Origin: Stictocephala bisonia
Lineage: Eukaryota > Arthropoda > Insecta > Hemiptera > Membracidae
Assembly (NCBI GenBank): GCA_035578905.1
Contig: JAQJVL010000247.1
Span: 788,972 to 852,971 of the forward strand
Direction of reading: 5' to 3'
DNA: 64,000 nucleotides
The first letter of the stretch is position 1. Every line of letters starts with the position of its first letter. This document shows, piece by piece, positions 10,841-24,990 of the stretch. Both the position numbers and the translations under genes were made by a program. The notes beneath the pieces were generated by a model, which did no database searches, was not told the origin of the DNA, and worked only from the letters and a program-made list of their open reading frames with translations.

Positions 10841-12204
10841 GTCTTTTTTAAGTTTTTTAATACATGTTTCATCTTATTATTGATGTAAAATCAACAATTT
10901 TAAGTCATGTATATTAATTGGAGATGTTTGAATTGAAGTAAATATTTACACTAAATTTTATCAAGGGAAAAAGACAGAGCATAATACATATTTTTTCAAA
11001 TAAAATTCTTTTGCGCAGTATAATTACGTGAAAATGGTGGGACTTTTGGGAATGAACAATTATCCATAAAATAAAAATCAGTTGAACTATGTGCGGAAAT
11101 GTCAGAGATATACATGTGGTCACCGAGACGACGTGGCAGTGCATGTTTTTGTGTAAAAATGCACAAAGGGGAGTGCAAGCACTTATTCCTGCTTGACAAT
11201 TAGTTAAACAACCCCACGCTCGAGTCGCGGTCTCCCCATTCTTTCTTTGATTCACTATTTACTGTCCTGCCTCAGGTAGTCCTGTGCGTTTGTTGTTTGT
11301 GACTTCTTCTACCTTAAAGCACACAGAGCTGTTTATATTTAGCTGTTGTCTTTGTTGGTCTTTCTTTCGTTATTTGCAAATTGTAACTTCTGTTGGCTTG
11401 GCAAATTTAGTTTTAAACCTTTCTTCCCTATTTGTGTTAGAGTATTTATTACTTACATGACATTGGTTTTTAATTAAACTTAACTCAATAGACTTTTTCG
11501 TCTAAATATACGATTTATTACGCTAAAAGTTAACGTTTTTTCTTAATTTAAAGATACATTATAGGAAAAAATCAAGGTTTTTTTGTAATTATATTCAGAA
11601 AATGACTTTATAGTAAATATATGCGCATGACAACTAAACACATGTTTAAAAGCCTATCGGTATTGCCTATTTTGCCCAAAGACAACAAATTCACACTTAT
11701 CAAACTATTCAACGCTATAGTATTTGAGTTTAACACTTATTATTAAGTTTGTACTCACTTCCAGGTTAATAAAATAAGACTCAAAAAATAACTGTAGAAC
11801 AAAAACGTTTGACCGTTCAAAATAAAACTACTGACATAAAAGTGATTTACGCATTTAATAGATATTTTTAGGACACATCTAACTAGTCAAGGAATTAACT
11901 ACCTCAGTGTCATGTACAATATGAATAATTATTTAAGGAACAAAATTACAAAATAAATCTGACAAGAAATATTATATACCAATTATCTTTTATTTAATTA
12001 TATAAAAACATGCTTTAGAGTTATAATTCCATATTATTTCGCTTATGTTTTGGAACCCTATTATTATACTTTCGCTGTCGATATCAACAATGATTTGAAT
12101 TTATAATAATTGTAAATTTTATTTTTTTTGTTTTAACTCCATATTCGCTATTCATAATATGTACTAGATTTTTTTTTAATTTAATCATGAGTTTAATGTA
12201 CTAA
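10841..12204. other. no gene seen
   Basis: AT-rich. Open frames on the minus strand at 10914-11255 show no motif I recognise. Confidence 0.4.
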
Positions 12205-12475
12205 TAACACTGTACGTGTATGGGTGGGTGGGCTAATACCACTGTACGCGTAAGCGTGAGTGGGTGGGCTAATACCACTGTACGTGTATGGGTATGTGGG
12301 TGGGTTAATACCACTGTACGTGTATGAGTGGGTGGGTGGGATAATACCACTGTACGCGCATGGGTGGGTGGATTAATACCACCGTAAGTACAAGGATTGG
12401 GTGGGTGAACCAATCCCACCGTACGTGTATAGGTGGGTGGGCTAATACCAATGTACGCATATGGGTGGGTGAATA
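12205..12475. repeat. 32-36-bp GT-rich tandem array, about 8 copies
   Basis: Unit of the form CTAATACCACTGTACGTG followed by TATGGGTGGGTGGG, with variable length in the GGGT part. Related single or double units occur far away at about 29848-29880 (plus) and 30967-31024 (reverse orientation). Confidence 0.85.
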
Positions 12476-13204
12476 GTCTTATTGGGTCTAGTACACTGGT
12501 GAAAATGTTGAATTAAAACTATTTTTGCAGTTATTTTGTACATAAACTGTTAAGACAAAATATGAAAGAAAAATAAGGCTTATCAATTAAATTTCAAATA
12601 AGTCTGGAGTTTTAAGGATAATTGACTTTGCTTTTAGTAAATTATGCTGTAATTAAATAAATTAAATCATAAAATACAGATTTTACAACGTCTGAATTTA
12701 CAATCCCTAACCAAGAATATCATGATTTTAGTTTACATGTAAGAAAATACGAAAGGATAAAGAGAGATGACCCACAAGGTTAGAAGGGGTGGATTAAACT
12801 GTACACCCTTACCTTAAATGTAAGTTAAATTCAAAATTATAAAATGTTACATATATCCATACTGCAATTACGTTTAAGTAATTTTGATAAGGATATGTTC
12901 AAGAATACTCTGTTAGAGCCTTTGATATTCTGTCAGGTGAGAGCCTTAAGTATGCCCTTTACGATAACTCCAAGCAATAACTAGACCTTTGATGCTATAT
13001 TCCCTCAGTATGCTTGCATAGGTTCATCTTTAGAGCTGTAGATAGAAAAACTAGTCGCTTCCACTATTACGTATTTTAGCATTCATAGTTTCTTTACAAT
13101 TAAAAACAAATAGTAAAAATTAAAAGTGGAAATAGAACTTTAACCAGGTACTCTAGCTCGTTAGAGTGAGATCCATTGATTACAAAAAGATTATAGTTGG
13201 AAGG
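12476..13204. other. no gene seen
   Basis: AT-rich DNA downstream (in minus-strand sense) of the THAP remnant. No further domain was recognised. Confidence 0.35.
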
Positions 13205-13465
13205 AAGGCCTAACAATTCTGAGTTTAAATCTCTATCAGAATCAGTTGGCAGGAAATGTCTTGAGCACAACAGTTATACTGTTATAAATGTCCGTTCGCT
13301 TGCAAAGTGCAACCACTGTTTATGAAGAATTTTCTCTTTGGAAAATTTGTGGAATGAAAAAAGTAGTGTTTTTGCTTTATCTGAGTGGTTTGTACATCTA
13401 GCAACCGCGCATTTTAAAATATAAGGAACACACAGAATACTGCTATCACCACTAAAACACAGCAC
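13205..13465 (-). pseudogene. THAP-type zinc-finger remnant
   Basis: Minus-strand translation gives CAVARCTNHSDKAKTLLFSF (first Cys pair at about 13411-13394), then FSKEKILHKQWLHFA with the conserved Trp, a TAA stop at 13274-13276, and in the same frame LLCSRHF, supplying the final Cys-x2-His (Cys codon 13265-13267). This is the C2CH layout of a THAP DNA-binding domain (Cys-x2-4-Cys, Trp, Cys-x2-His-Phe). THAP domains occur in P-element-type transposases and in host proteins derived from them. The stop inside the finger points to a pseudogene or mobile-element remnant. A polymorphism or assembly error in a real exon cannot be excluded. Neither a catalytic domain nor splice sites were found nearby. 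Confidence 0.6.
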
Positions 13466-13639
13466 AACACCATAAATGGCATTTTAGAACATAATTAGCG
13501 CGCGTATTATTGGTATCGCAATGAAACACCTCACGACACAATGAGTGTAAGGCATTTTGAAACGTAACGTAACACAGCCTATATACAAAATATCGCTAAA
13601 CATTAAAACAACACACAATGACAGAAAACGTGGATGCAA

Positions 13640-13740
13640 CTACCCCGAGGTAATACGCAGGGCAGTGGTGCGACGGTGCCCGTGACGTCATCTGTCTGCC
13701 AGTCTACTGCGCAAGTGTGCATCCTCTTCGTGAGTACTAC
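13640..13740. promoter_or_regulatory. candidate CpG-rich promoter patch with CRE
   Basis: GC-richer than its surroundings, with many CpG dinucleotides and a perfect CRE, TGACGTCA, at 13683-13690. A GTGAGT donor-like word lies at 13731. It is 175-275 bp upstream of the minus-strand THAP sequence and could be that sequence's old promoter or a promoter for an unseen plus-strand transcript. No TATA box or clear initiator. Confidence 0.25.
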
Positions 13741-15057
13741 CGTATTGTTCTAGGTTCCGTCCAAACTTAACACATTTTTCAAATAATGGATGTTTTAAAA
13801 AAGGCAATAATTATTAATAATTTTGAACGATATTTGTTCAATGCTTTATTGCGTTTCTTAACCTTCCAGAATTTCACTTTGTATCTTTATCCAAATCCAC
13901 AATACGGACAATTAGTTCTTCGCAAAAAATTGCTCTTGTTTCTTAGACAACATTTTGACACATCTCCGGTCGCAATAATCTAATAGATAAATCTTATACT
14001 GTGTATATGTCCGGACATATACAGACAGCTGGCTGTATGTCATCTCGGGAGAAGGGGTCAGCTCCGTCGTTCGTTAAAAATATTTACAGCACTATATGAC
14101 TTCTGCTATATACAACTTGTATATTTCGTACAACTTTATACAGTGGCTAAATAATCATGACTGATATTTCTTCAAGTTAACCTTAATTTTGTGAGTTAAA
14201 TATGAGTGGTATATGACGTATTAAAATGTAAAATATATATATAATATTACTACAGTTATTATGTCGATTTGTTAATAAATAACAAAAAATGAGGTCATTC
14301 CCAATTTATAGTGTCAAATTTGCAAGACAAATATATTTGATTGGAGCTCTACCAGGTAGTTTTTAAAGCATATAAGAGCAAAGGAATTGTAGTTGAGAAG
14401 ATACACACTCAAAACTTATTATTAAAACTCCTAAGGCACTCAAATGAACATTATTATTTATTAATAACGAATTTTCTAGATTCAAAGTTAACAAACATGA
14501 AAGTACTGTAGAAGTCATATAATGTTTACGATAAATAACATATGTATTCATCTAATGTCTTATAAAACATCTATTTTTACAAGTTCGTTATTTTCAGTAC
14601 TTTTTTGTAAAATAGAAAATAAATACATTGACATTTTAATTTAAGGATACATTTTCAAATGTTTATTTGTGAATTATAAATGTTAAATTAAATTTAATAA
14701 ATTCTTTCTAAGTAGTGCAATAAAAATACGTAACAAAAATAAACTGTTTATTATATTTCACACATCACAAACTACTTCATAATGCCTTATAGAACTCTGG
14801 AGAGCATTCCTGGGCGCGTCGAGAATGCAGCAATACCGGAAGTGATATTGCATTTTCATTGAGAATGCATTTCATGGAAACGAGAACTCAACTGGCTGGC
14901 AAACAACTGTTGCTAGTGGCAACAATATTGCTGTAAAGAATGATTTGATATCTTATTGAACACCGTATATTTGCTCTATACATACAGTAGTATGTACACG
15001 GAAATAGATTTACTCTGTTAACAATATATAAATTATATAATTTATGTTATTATTCAT
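13741..15057. other. no gene seen
   Basis: AT-rich. A CG-containing patch at 14800-14900 has no identifiable feature. Confidence 0.4.
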
Positions 15058-15480
15058 TCATAAGACGCCGATCGCCAAGATATGGGCGAATATGAATAGC
15101 GAATGAGTGTGATGAGTGAAGATGAACGAAAATTTTTTACTAACTAAGGTCGACCGTTCCACATAAAGAGCAATGTATTAATAGCCCAATAGCCAGGGCA
15201 ACTAAGGAACCTACGTGGAATCGGAACCACGTAGTGTTGGTCTAATTTTCAGCTAACTGACAAGCCTGACACTCAGTTCTCTTTCCTACACAACATCTGA
15301 CCCTTGACTACCATCCAACATGGACACTCCCAGACTTCTAGTGTCACATGTCGATGGCAACCATTGAGCGGATACCGTGTCGGTATTAAGGGGACCAAAC
15401 ATAAAATCTATCGCCTACAATATTCTCAACACTTTGTCCCCAAGTATCTGGGTTACGTCAGTACTGACATGTACTCTATA
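15058..15480 (+). mobile_element. dispersed repeat family A, long copy
   Basis: About 420 bp. It matches, in inverted orientation, the copy at 62442-62842 along its whole length, from AAGACGCCGATCG at the start to CACTTTGTCCCCAAGTA and GACATG near the end. Partial copies lie at 4466-4640 and 32738-32880. No protein-coding capacity and no clear terminal inverted repeat, so the family could be a SINE-like or truncated element. Confidence 0.75.
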
Positions 15481-15829
15481 CAACATATGTACACTATACA
15501 AATACGAGTATATGCATCCATACAAAATGTTTACACAATAAAGTAAAGTAAAAAGGCCCACCGCTAAATAATAAAGGTTTTTGAAAGTAATATGATTTGA
15601 AAATGTATATTTGAGTGGGTATTAACTTAAAACTGTACATTGCCATGGTAAAATATAGTTTGTAATAAAGCGAAGATTAGCAGAGCGTACATTATATTTG
15701 GCTAATAATTATTTACTGTTTTATAAATTTATTTTAATTATTTTGTAATTTCAATTTATTTTAATTTTTTTTATTACTAGGGTGAGGGAAATCTCTCCAA
15801 CGTCGTGTCGGGGATGACAATAATATAAA

Positions 15830-17010
15830 TAATACACCCGACTGTCGTCTGGAATCAATAAGAGTTGTCCGTCTACATTGGCTGTGATGGGAAACCAATA
15901 TCACGCTCCAGACTGGCAGGCCAGCTGTCAACATCTAACACATTCTTCACAACACGCTTCTTGACGTGGCCTACTATTCAGAACTGAGTGTTACACCCGA
16001 CTGTCGTCTGGAATCAACAAGGGCTGTCCGTCTACATGGGCTGTGATGGGAAACCAATATCACGCCCCTGACTGGCAGGCCAGCTGTCAACATCTAACAC
16101 ATTCTCCACAACACGCTTGTTGACGTGGCCTACTATTCAGAACTGAGTGTTACACCCGACTGTCGTCTGGAATCAACATGGGCTGTCTGTCTACATGGGC
16201 TGTGATGGGAAACCAATATCACGCTCCAGACTGGCAGGCCAGCTGTCAACATCTAACACATTCTCCACAAAACGCTTCTTGACGTGGCCTACTATTCAGA
16301 ACTGAGTGTTACACCCGACTGTCGTCTGGAATCAACAAGGGCTGTCTGTCTACATGGGCTGTGATGGGAAACCAATATCACGCTCCAGACTGGCAGGCCA
16401 GCTGTCAACATCTAACACATTCTCCACAACACACTTCTTGACGTGGCCTACTATTCAGAACTGAGTGTTACACCCGACTGTCGTCTGGTATCAATAAGGG
16501 CTGTCCGTCTACATGGGCTGTGATGGGAAACCAATATCACGCCCCTGACTGCCAGGCCAGCTGTCAACATCTTAACACATTCTCCACAACACGCTTCTTG
16601 ACGTGGCCTACTATTCAGAACTGAGTGTTACACCCGACTGTCGTCTGGTATCAACAAGGGCTGTCCGTCTACATGGGCTGTGATGGGAAACAAATATCAC
16701 GCTCCAGACTGGCAGGCCAGCTGTCAACATCTAACACATTCTCCACAACACACTTCTTGACGTGGCCTACTATTCAGAACTGAGTGTTACACCCGACTGT
16801 CGTCTGGAATCAATAAGGGTTGTCCGTCTACATTGGCTGTGATGGGAAACCAATATCACGCTCCAGACTGGCAGGCCAGCTGTCAACATCTTAACACATT
16901 CTCCACAACACGCTTCTTGACGTGGCCTACTGTTCAGAACTGAGTGTTACACCCGACTGTCGTCTGGAATCAATAAGGGCTGCCCGTTTATATTGGTTTC
17001 TCATCGCAAC
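15830..17010. repeat. 159/160-bp tandem array, about 7.3 copies
   Basis: ACTGTCGTCTGG recurs at 15841, 16000, 16159, 16318, 16477, 16637, 16796 and 16956. The two 160-base steps come from an extra T in CATCTTAACAC. Copies are about 95% alike by eye. The last copy decays after about 16985. Confidence 0.95.
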
Positions 17011-19117
17011 CAATATTACGCTCCTGAATTGCATTCAGTTGTATGTGTTTTTAATTTATACAGGAATAATTTTAGCGTATTTTACTCAACTATTGTGCTT
17101 AATATAGTAACTAGCTTAATTGATGTTTTACCTTTCTTCGAAACATTAATTTTATTTTAAAATATGTTATTTGAGCCTGAAATAATAACAAAAATAATGT
17201 TATTTGTTTGTCCAGTGTTACCAATATTCAGCAATGAGTCAGCTTTTTCTAGTGTTTTGTACCTAATGCCATCAAAAGTTTCAGCACCTGGAAAATTAGG
17301 AATAACTTACATTTGGTTTCTCAAAATGTCATTTGCATCAAAAAGTGAGCAGTGTTTAATTGAATAAAGTAGTCGCATCCCATGATCCACCTTCATGCTA
17401 GCCTTAGAATATTTTGAGAATAAGCGAATAAGTAAATATTCTATCTTTTACGATATCTAGACTTATACTGAAGTTTCTGTTGAACGTATATAGAGGTCTA
17501 TTGTTTCATTAGGTCAATAAAAATCAAATATGGCAAGTTAACTAATATTCCAAAATATATGGTCGTTGGAATCAATTGATCCTTTGTGTTTTGATTATAC
17601 CTAGGATCCGTGGCTTTGAAAAATAAACTCGCCTGATTTCACACATTTTAATTCTTGCTAAGTGATTTGTTATAATCTAGACGCGACAGTACAAGACCCG
17701 ATTCGCCTGACTTGCAACTATACAAAGCATATGGTACCTAAATATTACTAACATTGTTGTTGTTTGTCAGTATAACCTCCAGATTTATCCACCCTTAGTG
17801 CTTGGCGATAAAGGGATGATGGTCCTCGGCTCATCAACCTAAGAACGACTTAACGGATCGACTGCCCCCACTCACCCGCCAAGTGGCAAGGGTTGATCGT
17901 CTAGCAGCTAATTTAAACTTGGCAATAACGTTTAAACTTTGATACCGACCGAAGTAACGATGAACTGAAGTAAAGGGGGAGGAACTTTGGGTAAAACGTC
18001 TCTGTCGATAAAAACTGGATATATGCAGAAGGAAATACATTTTTAAAAATATGTATTTTTTTAAAGAGTTACATGTACTTGAAAAGTGTGTGGGCATATA
18101 CGTGATGTGAGCTATCCCAACATTAAATAGAATAACACAGTAGGGGAGAGTATTTCCCTATCTCACTTTCACAACTCAGCCTATCTTTCTCGCAAAGGTG
18201 CATTCAGTAGATAACTTGTTATACTGATATTTACAGTAACATTATACGTGTGATCAACAATCAAATGTGCCAGTTGATCAATCACCAATAAAAAAACCCC
18301 CTACAAAGGTACTTGTACAGTCAATCAAGTGCTCTAAGGATATTATGTTGTGTTATGGTTCGTAGTATGAGTTTATCGTCATCTATTCCAGCCTTTTGGA
18401 TTAAACGGAATATTTAAAAATCATATTTTATTGTCAGTACATTTTCATTATATGAAGAATATTTCTAATTAGAATATCAAGTAATTGAATATAATGTGAA
18501 GTACACAAACTAACCTTGATTTATTCAGTCTTAGTTAGCAGCTTTACACTTTCATGTGAGCTGTTTTAAAAATTACTACGATCATAAATGTGTTTTTGTA
18601 GTTAGTTATTAGTAATTAGTAGTAAAACCTTGCTAGTTTGACGTTTCGTGGACTTCGGGAATGTCGAAGCATCGAAACTTTGAACTATAAGGAAAGTATG
18701 GCAAAATTGAAGAATAAAAAAACAAATATTTTGTTTAAAAAATGCCACAGTATTTTCCTTATGAATAACGAAAGATGTGACAAAACTAAAAAGAATGACG
18801 GAAATTGTATATTGTGACAGCGTGCGTTCTACTGAATTGGTACAAAGTTACAGAATGTAGTATTAGGGTGCAGACAGTACAGTACTAACTGATAATTTTT
18901 AACTATTTTCCACTTTGACACTGTTATTTTTATTTTAAACTGTAACTGACTATAAATTGGTCTAAATTGTAATGTCTAGATTACTGTAACTTACTGATCT
19001 ACTGTGCATGGTTCTAGGTAACGTTGATTTAACTTTCCTAGATATTTCAACCCTTAAGAGCGTTATTTGTAAATTACGTAATTGGTATGTAGTAAACAGT
19101 TAACAATCTATAATAGT
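17011..19117. other. no gene seen
   Basis: AT-rich. Open frames at 17164-17367 (plus) and 17834-18097 (minus) show no family I can support. Confidence 0.35.
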
Positions 19118-19155
19118 GTCTAATATAATAATTAATTTTAATTACTATATTAGAC
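19118..19155. repeat. 18-bp near-perfect hairpin
   Basis: Arms 19118-19135 and 19138-19155 pair at 17 of 18 positions around a 2-base loop, all in A/T-rich sequence. Confidence 0.7.
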
Positions 19156-22100
19156 TATAAACTAGTAATTTAAGTACTAATTTAAGTTAATCGGTTCCTT
19201 TTTGCAAATAAATAATTCACAACCGGTCAAATCCTTCCTCGGATCTTTCGAGTGTTACAAGTAGTAAGTTTAACAATTAACAGAGGCTACTTCAAGATAC
19301 GCAGCCACATCTGAGGAAGAAGCTTGTACAAGCTTAATTAGTTTAGGAGCAGAGGTAACATGATAAGCCCTCGATAAGGTCTTGAATAAACAATCGAGAC
19401 CAGACTGTAGGGGCGGAGCGGGGCGCTTGCCTTATGGGGATATATTGAGCTATAAAATAACACTCAGCTCCCCCCAACCCCTTCCCGCCCACCCCACGGC
19501 GTCGGAACACACGCACAACCTCACACGTAAACAATAAAGGGATATCCGCTACCTCCGCCAAATAGTCTTTCAATTGATTCTTATTTGAGGTTATAGTATT
19601 ATTTTATGTCTTTACACATACTGAATTTTTACGATTGTCTTAAAGCAAGTATTACTTGTTTACCATCAAAAATTTCAAAAAAGGTTAATTTGAACGAGAT
19701 GGATTATATTTATTTTAAATTAATCGCCAGAACAAAAATATCCAAAAGAAAAATTAACTATGATTGTTTGATTCTTGGATAACATATATAGAAAAAGTTA
19801 CTAAAATTGAATTGACTTTATAAAAAATTTAAATAGGATGATCATTATAACATCTTAAATAAAAAAAGTTTACATACTAACTACTGTTTACTGAGGTAAA
19901 GAAGAGTGCCCCTAAAATTGGCTTGAAGGTTAAACCTTTCATTATATTATTACTTACAAATATATATCTCATATAATTGGAATATTTGTGACAGTAATTT
20001 TGTTAGTTAGTTAGGTCTTTTTCTGCAGCTGCTTAAAAATGGGTTGTTTTAAATTACACTACACTAGCGCCCCACAATGCACAACAATAAATAGCTGATA
20101 ATTGGAGACAATAAAGTAAATATTGGATGAGAAATCTATATGTTATAAAATCTACGATTAAACATACACATGATTACAGATGTATCTTTGAGACCTTCAA
20201 GTTTGAATTCTCGTAGAGCTTTTGTAATATCTCCACAAAGGAATATGAGATTTTTTCTCTAAACACGTAAAATAAATAAATCACATAATTGGTAGTATAT
20301 TTGATGTTAGAATAATAAATGCATTCTAGTCTAAAGAGTCAAATGCATTTGGTTTGAGTATGTTGAATCTAACCTAATATAAGCAAGACCCAAAGTAAGA
20401 TTTAGCATTCTGAAGAATAATGCATGCATTCTGGACCTGCGTCAGCATATCATGCTTCAAAGCAAAGGGAATGGCTAACAACTGACTCTTGTGGCCGCTG
20501 AATGAGATATGCCCAGAGATACCGTCTGTGACGTCACCATTTAGAGTTTTAAGTACATCTTTTAGCTAACATTTACAAAGTCCTGATAGTGCTTTGTGAG
20601 TTTAAGTTTTATTAAAGGCCTTGTTGAAGTCGCGTGGTTAATATTCCACAACTGCAATCAATAAAATATATCTTACGTATTATTAATGATATACAGTATA
20701 ATAATGTTCTCAATGTCTGAAAAAAAGTGTGGATTATTTGAGTGGTTAAGTATGAAATTGATCTGTTCGTAAAAATATAAAACGATGAACATGTGTGGTT
20801 GCTTATCTAAAAAATCTTACAATTGTCTCCAAAAATTAGCTAACAAAAAACATGAAATTGTAAACATTTGCCATTTTTACTTGTAATAGATTATTTTTAC
20901 CTTTTAAGTCGGACTTTGATATATACTAATTTTTATTTTCTAAATATAATTTTTGATGTCCATTGCTTGCATTTCTCATATGATCCAATTAATTTGATTA
21001 TAAAAATTATAAACTAAAAAATACCAAGCATTATTTCTGTATTTATTTATAAATATCATATAAGTTTCAAAAATCTGAAACTTTAATTTATTAACTTTAT
21101 TAAGTTGAAATCTGTAATTAAAATACATTTGTGATTGTTAATACCACAAATCGTTTCATGAACTTTGATTCTTACATTCTCATTGTCAAATCACCTGGCA
21201 GGCGTTTGGGAATACTTACCTAATTCTTTTTTCTGTCTCGAAAAATAAAAAATACACATTAACGACATGTACAGAGGTTCCAAAATGACAAATTTATGAA
21301 TCGATTATTTAAAAAGACAATACTCAATCACTGCCACCAAGAAACTTGAAACTTGTAAAGGAGTTACATTGAACCTCCAACTGACTATCGTTGGTAAACC
21401 TCTAAGCAATGCTGGAATTATTAAGTTTTAAACAACTATCCAAATAACATTATTTGTAAAGTATATATTTTTTAAATATTGTACTTTTAGGAAGCATACC
21501 AATGTTTTTAACCATATTACAATCCACTTTGGGTTTTATTAATTCATAGTATAGTTTAATATTATTAGTTAAAAACTAATTACAATTAGTTAATATCTTG
21601 ATTAACATATTTAAGTCATTAATCTTAGGTAATATTTTCCAAGACTGAATTAAAATATGCTCCATTTGATGGTATGCCCAAGTGGCAAAGTTAGCAATAA
21701 TTAGGAACTATTTCAGTAAAGTACATGAGTTATTTCTAAAACTGAACGTGTACAATAGCAAAAAAGGTTGCGAAGTATTTTTCCAAGCAATGTAAATAGT
21801 AAATAAATGACTTAATATGACCAAAATAATAATTATTAATAAATTATATTTTTACTGGGGACAGCGGGCACGTACACTGACTTATTATCGAGTACCACTC
21901 TAGATACAGACCTTTCTAATTTTTTTATGATCTACTTATTTTTTTTAATTTAAATATAGACGTAATAATGACTGCAACATCAATAAATACGCTTTATGCT
22001 AACCAAACCTTGTGACAAATCAAATCGATTTTGTTTGTTGGATAGGCTTTTCATGGCTACGTGTGTAAAACTAAACAAAAACCACACGTGATGTCAAGCC

Positions 22101-24990
22101 TGAACAAACCGATCCTGAAATCCACAGGACAAATAATGACTGCTTTCAATCCTAAAGAGGGAGCTTTTGGCGTTTCAGTGATCCTGTGTTGTATTTGTGG
22201 ATTATTTTAGGATTTGTGTGAAGGAACTAAACTTTTTAAATATTTTTAATTTGCTTAATCATTTTGGGTTTATAATTATCAATCAATTAATTTTATTAGT
22301 CGAGGATTAGGGCCAATAAGTGCTCATCGTCAGTTTTTGCTCTTCCTGCAAGTCTCTGCATTCTCCATTGTTCTGTGCCCATTGCTTCTCATTTAAGCAT
22401 ACTATACGGTTTTCCACCCTTTATTCCATTCAGTTTGTGAATTCTTCTACTACGTTTTCTTTTTTCCTTCCACCGATTCTTTCTGGGCCAACCTCAGTTT
22501 TCCTCCTTCGCTCTAAGGATTTGTCATATCCAATTTATCTTTCTTCTCTTTATATAATACCCTTTCCACACCAATCCTACTCAGTACCTCTCTATTTCAC
22601 ACCTTGTTTGTTCTTCGGTCTTTCTCCATGTTTATATTTCAAATGTCTCATCCATACTTTTGCTCCAAACAGGAAAACACTCCATTCAAAGCACCCCACC
22701 AATATCTTACGAAGTTACATATCAAGTTTGCTGCAAATGATCCTGAGTGTTTTTTCTTATGAAATTCGTAAAAACAGTAGTAAGTATATTCTAAAAAATT
22801 GCTGGTTCTTATGCTTTGCAACTATTCTGATCTCATTAATTTATGGTTTCTGAAAAAAAAAACTAAGTTGATGTTGTTATATTATCTAAATATGTCATCG
22901 ACCGCATAGACGCCATGGACATTCTGCTTTGTGAGTACTTAAGGGATGCTATTTCATTGAGATCTAAATTATATCATCATTATATTATATCGAACTATCA
23001 TATTATACAAGTTGGAACAAAATATGAAAACGGTTTCACAACTTTTGTATGATATCATTTGTAAAAGTGAAATCTTGTACATGATCATGGTTATAAAGAA
23101 CATACTTTTTGATACAATTAGTGACATTTCACCTTTTCTGGGAATGGCCTTCGAGAAGTTGCCCAAAAATCTTAATTGTAGTCTGAGGTCAAGTTTGGTA
23201 TCAAATGAAAGGTCTACTCAAGAGAAATTAATTGCCGGACTTCGAAAGGGTTATTCTTTCCAGAGTAGCGGTCATTTGAATTTCAAAGTAACTAATTTGA
23301 ACAATATTATTTCTCAATTATTTAACGGTTTCAAGTAAATTATTCTGATCAAAAATGATAATTTGTGGTTAGTCAAAAAAATTAAATTACTGTGGAAATA
23401 TAACGTTGTTGTAAAAGCGTTTCCATTTTTTTTTTTAAGCCTGTGTATTCTATCTGGTAGGCTCTCTTGATCACTGTATCTCCAGCCTTTCTGACTTCTG
23501 CCAGCATTTTTTATAATACCCTGAAAGGTATACCATAGCTAATACATGGTTGTCTTCTATCTTGTCTACTGTTAACCAATAACCATCCCTTCTATGCAGG
23601 TCTCAATAGTAAATATATCAGAACTGTATTTTGAACAATAATTGTCATTTTGAATTAAAATAAGAACTCTTGTGCAAACATTTACAGACTCTGATATGCT
23701 ATTTTAAAAATGTCTACATAGATATTGTAGATTACATAAAACATTTTGACATATAAATATTAAAGTGAAATTAGACTCAATTTTGTCAAAGTTGCCAGTC
23801 AAGGATTCCATGTTAGTAACGGAACACAACTGCCCTGACTATTTGGCTTCTTAATAGATAATAATATATTTATTTTTACTGTTGAACAATAAAATGTCTA
23901 TAAAGTTGGGTGATTGCAAACATACATTCCCCTCTCCTCCTCCCCAACTCGACAGTTGTTCTTACCTCTCGTATCATATTGATAAACATACCTCTTCCTT
24001 GAATTAAAGTGCACTTTGATCGGCAGTGGAGAATTGCATCGAATATATATAGTATATAGGCATGTCTGAGTTAGAAAATTATGCTGATCTTTTATTGTGT
24101 TTTCTGAGGATTTTAGTAGAATGCAAGGGTTTTCCACACTCACCATACGCTCAGGCATTCTCCCGCGTTCAATCAAAATGAACAATATTGTGTCATTTGG
24201 TTATTAATTTTCAATGTGAGTTTTATGTAGTTAATAAATACACAAAACAGAACAAGGTTTTTATTTTTAAATGTACGATATTGAAAATAGAAAAGAAGCA
24301 TTAAAACAAAAAACGGCGTGCTTAATAAATTCAACAATTCAGTGAATGTAACACATTACCAGGTAAAAAAACTACCGACAAATTTCCAACTTATCCTCAG
24401 TTTGCAAGTGCTATGTCTAAGTTTAATTCCATTAGGCCACAACAGATTCAGTGAAAGATACAAATCAGCGAAGGAACTTGGCCCAACCGTCTGCTGAATG
24501 ATGCAAGCGCCAAGTCACTAGGGGTCAGCAATGCTGATGAAACATTCCTCAGCAACACCTTTATCTTGACGAGTAACTCTAAGATCTTGAGGATTTTATG
24601 ACATACACAATTATTTGGTGGGTACCACGAGAATTCTGACCAAATAGTGACCATAACAATGTCTTTTTGGCGTCAATAAAATTTTGTTCTAGTTCGAATC
24701 ATCAATTTAAATTAATTTCATCAGTGGGTTATACTTCGAATAAAGTTGAAATATTTTATATTCAACTCTCAATTTAGTTAGTTTGATGGGTTTGTAAATT
24801 TTATTGTGTTCTATCTTCTTTCAATTACCTTTGATGAAAAGGTAATTAGAATGTAATGACTTCTTTATGGGCTTTATACAGATATGTCAATACAATATGT
24901 TTTAATTAATGTAACATTCATTGTCAGGCATTTTGCGTTTCAGTTTGTTCAGTTATTGAAACAATATTATTTGAGATGTCATTGAACTCG
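19156..24990. other. long AT-rich region, no gene seen
   Basis: A GC-rich island at about 19405-19505 (GGGCGGAGCGGGGCG, TATAAAATA, then C-rich) looks promoter-like but has no associated exon. The 177-codon plus-strand frame at 22320-22853 is Ser/Phe/Leu-rich. Its antisense shows LFGAKVW, faintly like the C-terminal part of LINE RTs, but stops interrupt it. A minus-strand DFNKAF near 20625 could be an RT motif A scrap. None is strong enough to call. Confidence 0.35.

Noticed and set aside
17164..17367. 67-codon frame with LPIFSNESAFSSV, reminiscent of a hAT C-terminal dimerisation region
   Set aside because: Key positions of the hAT motif do not line up, and no terminal repeats or other transposase parts are nearby.
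19405..19505. GC-rich TATA-containing promoter
   Set aside because: TATAAAA and GC boxes are present, but no initiator at the right distance and no exon follow.
20440..20680. Possible RT motif A (DFNKAF) on the minus strand
   Set aside because: Only one short motif, with no neighbouring RT blocks in any frame.
22320..22853. 177-codon Ser/Phe-rich frame
   Set aside because: Composition looks like the antisense of a purine-rich sequence. The opposite strand has LFGAKVW, weakly like a LINE RT tail, but stops follow within about 20 codons. Not enough for either call.
23012..23338. 108-codon plus-strand frame
   Set aside because: No domain recognised, A/T-rich codon use like the background, and no splice or promoter context.
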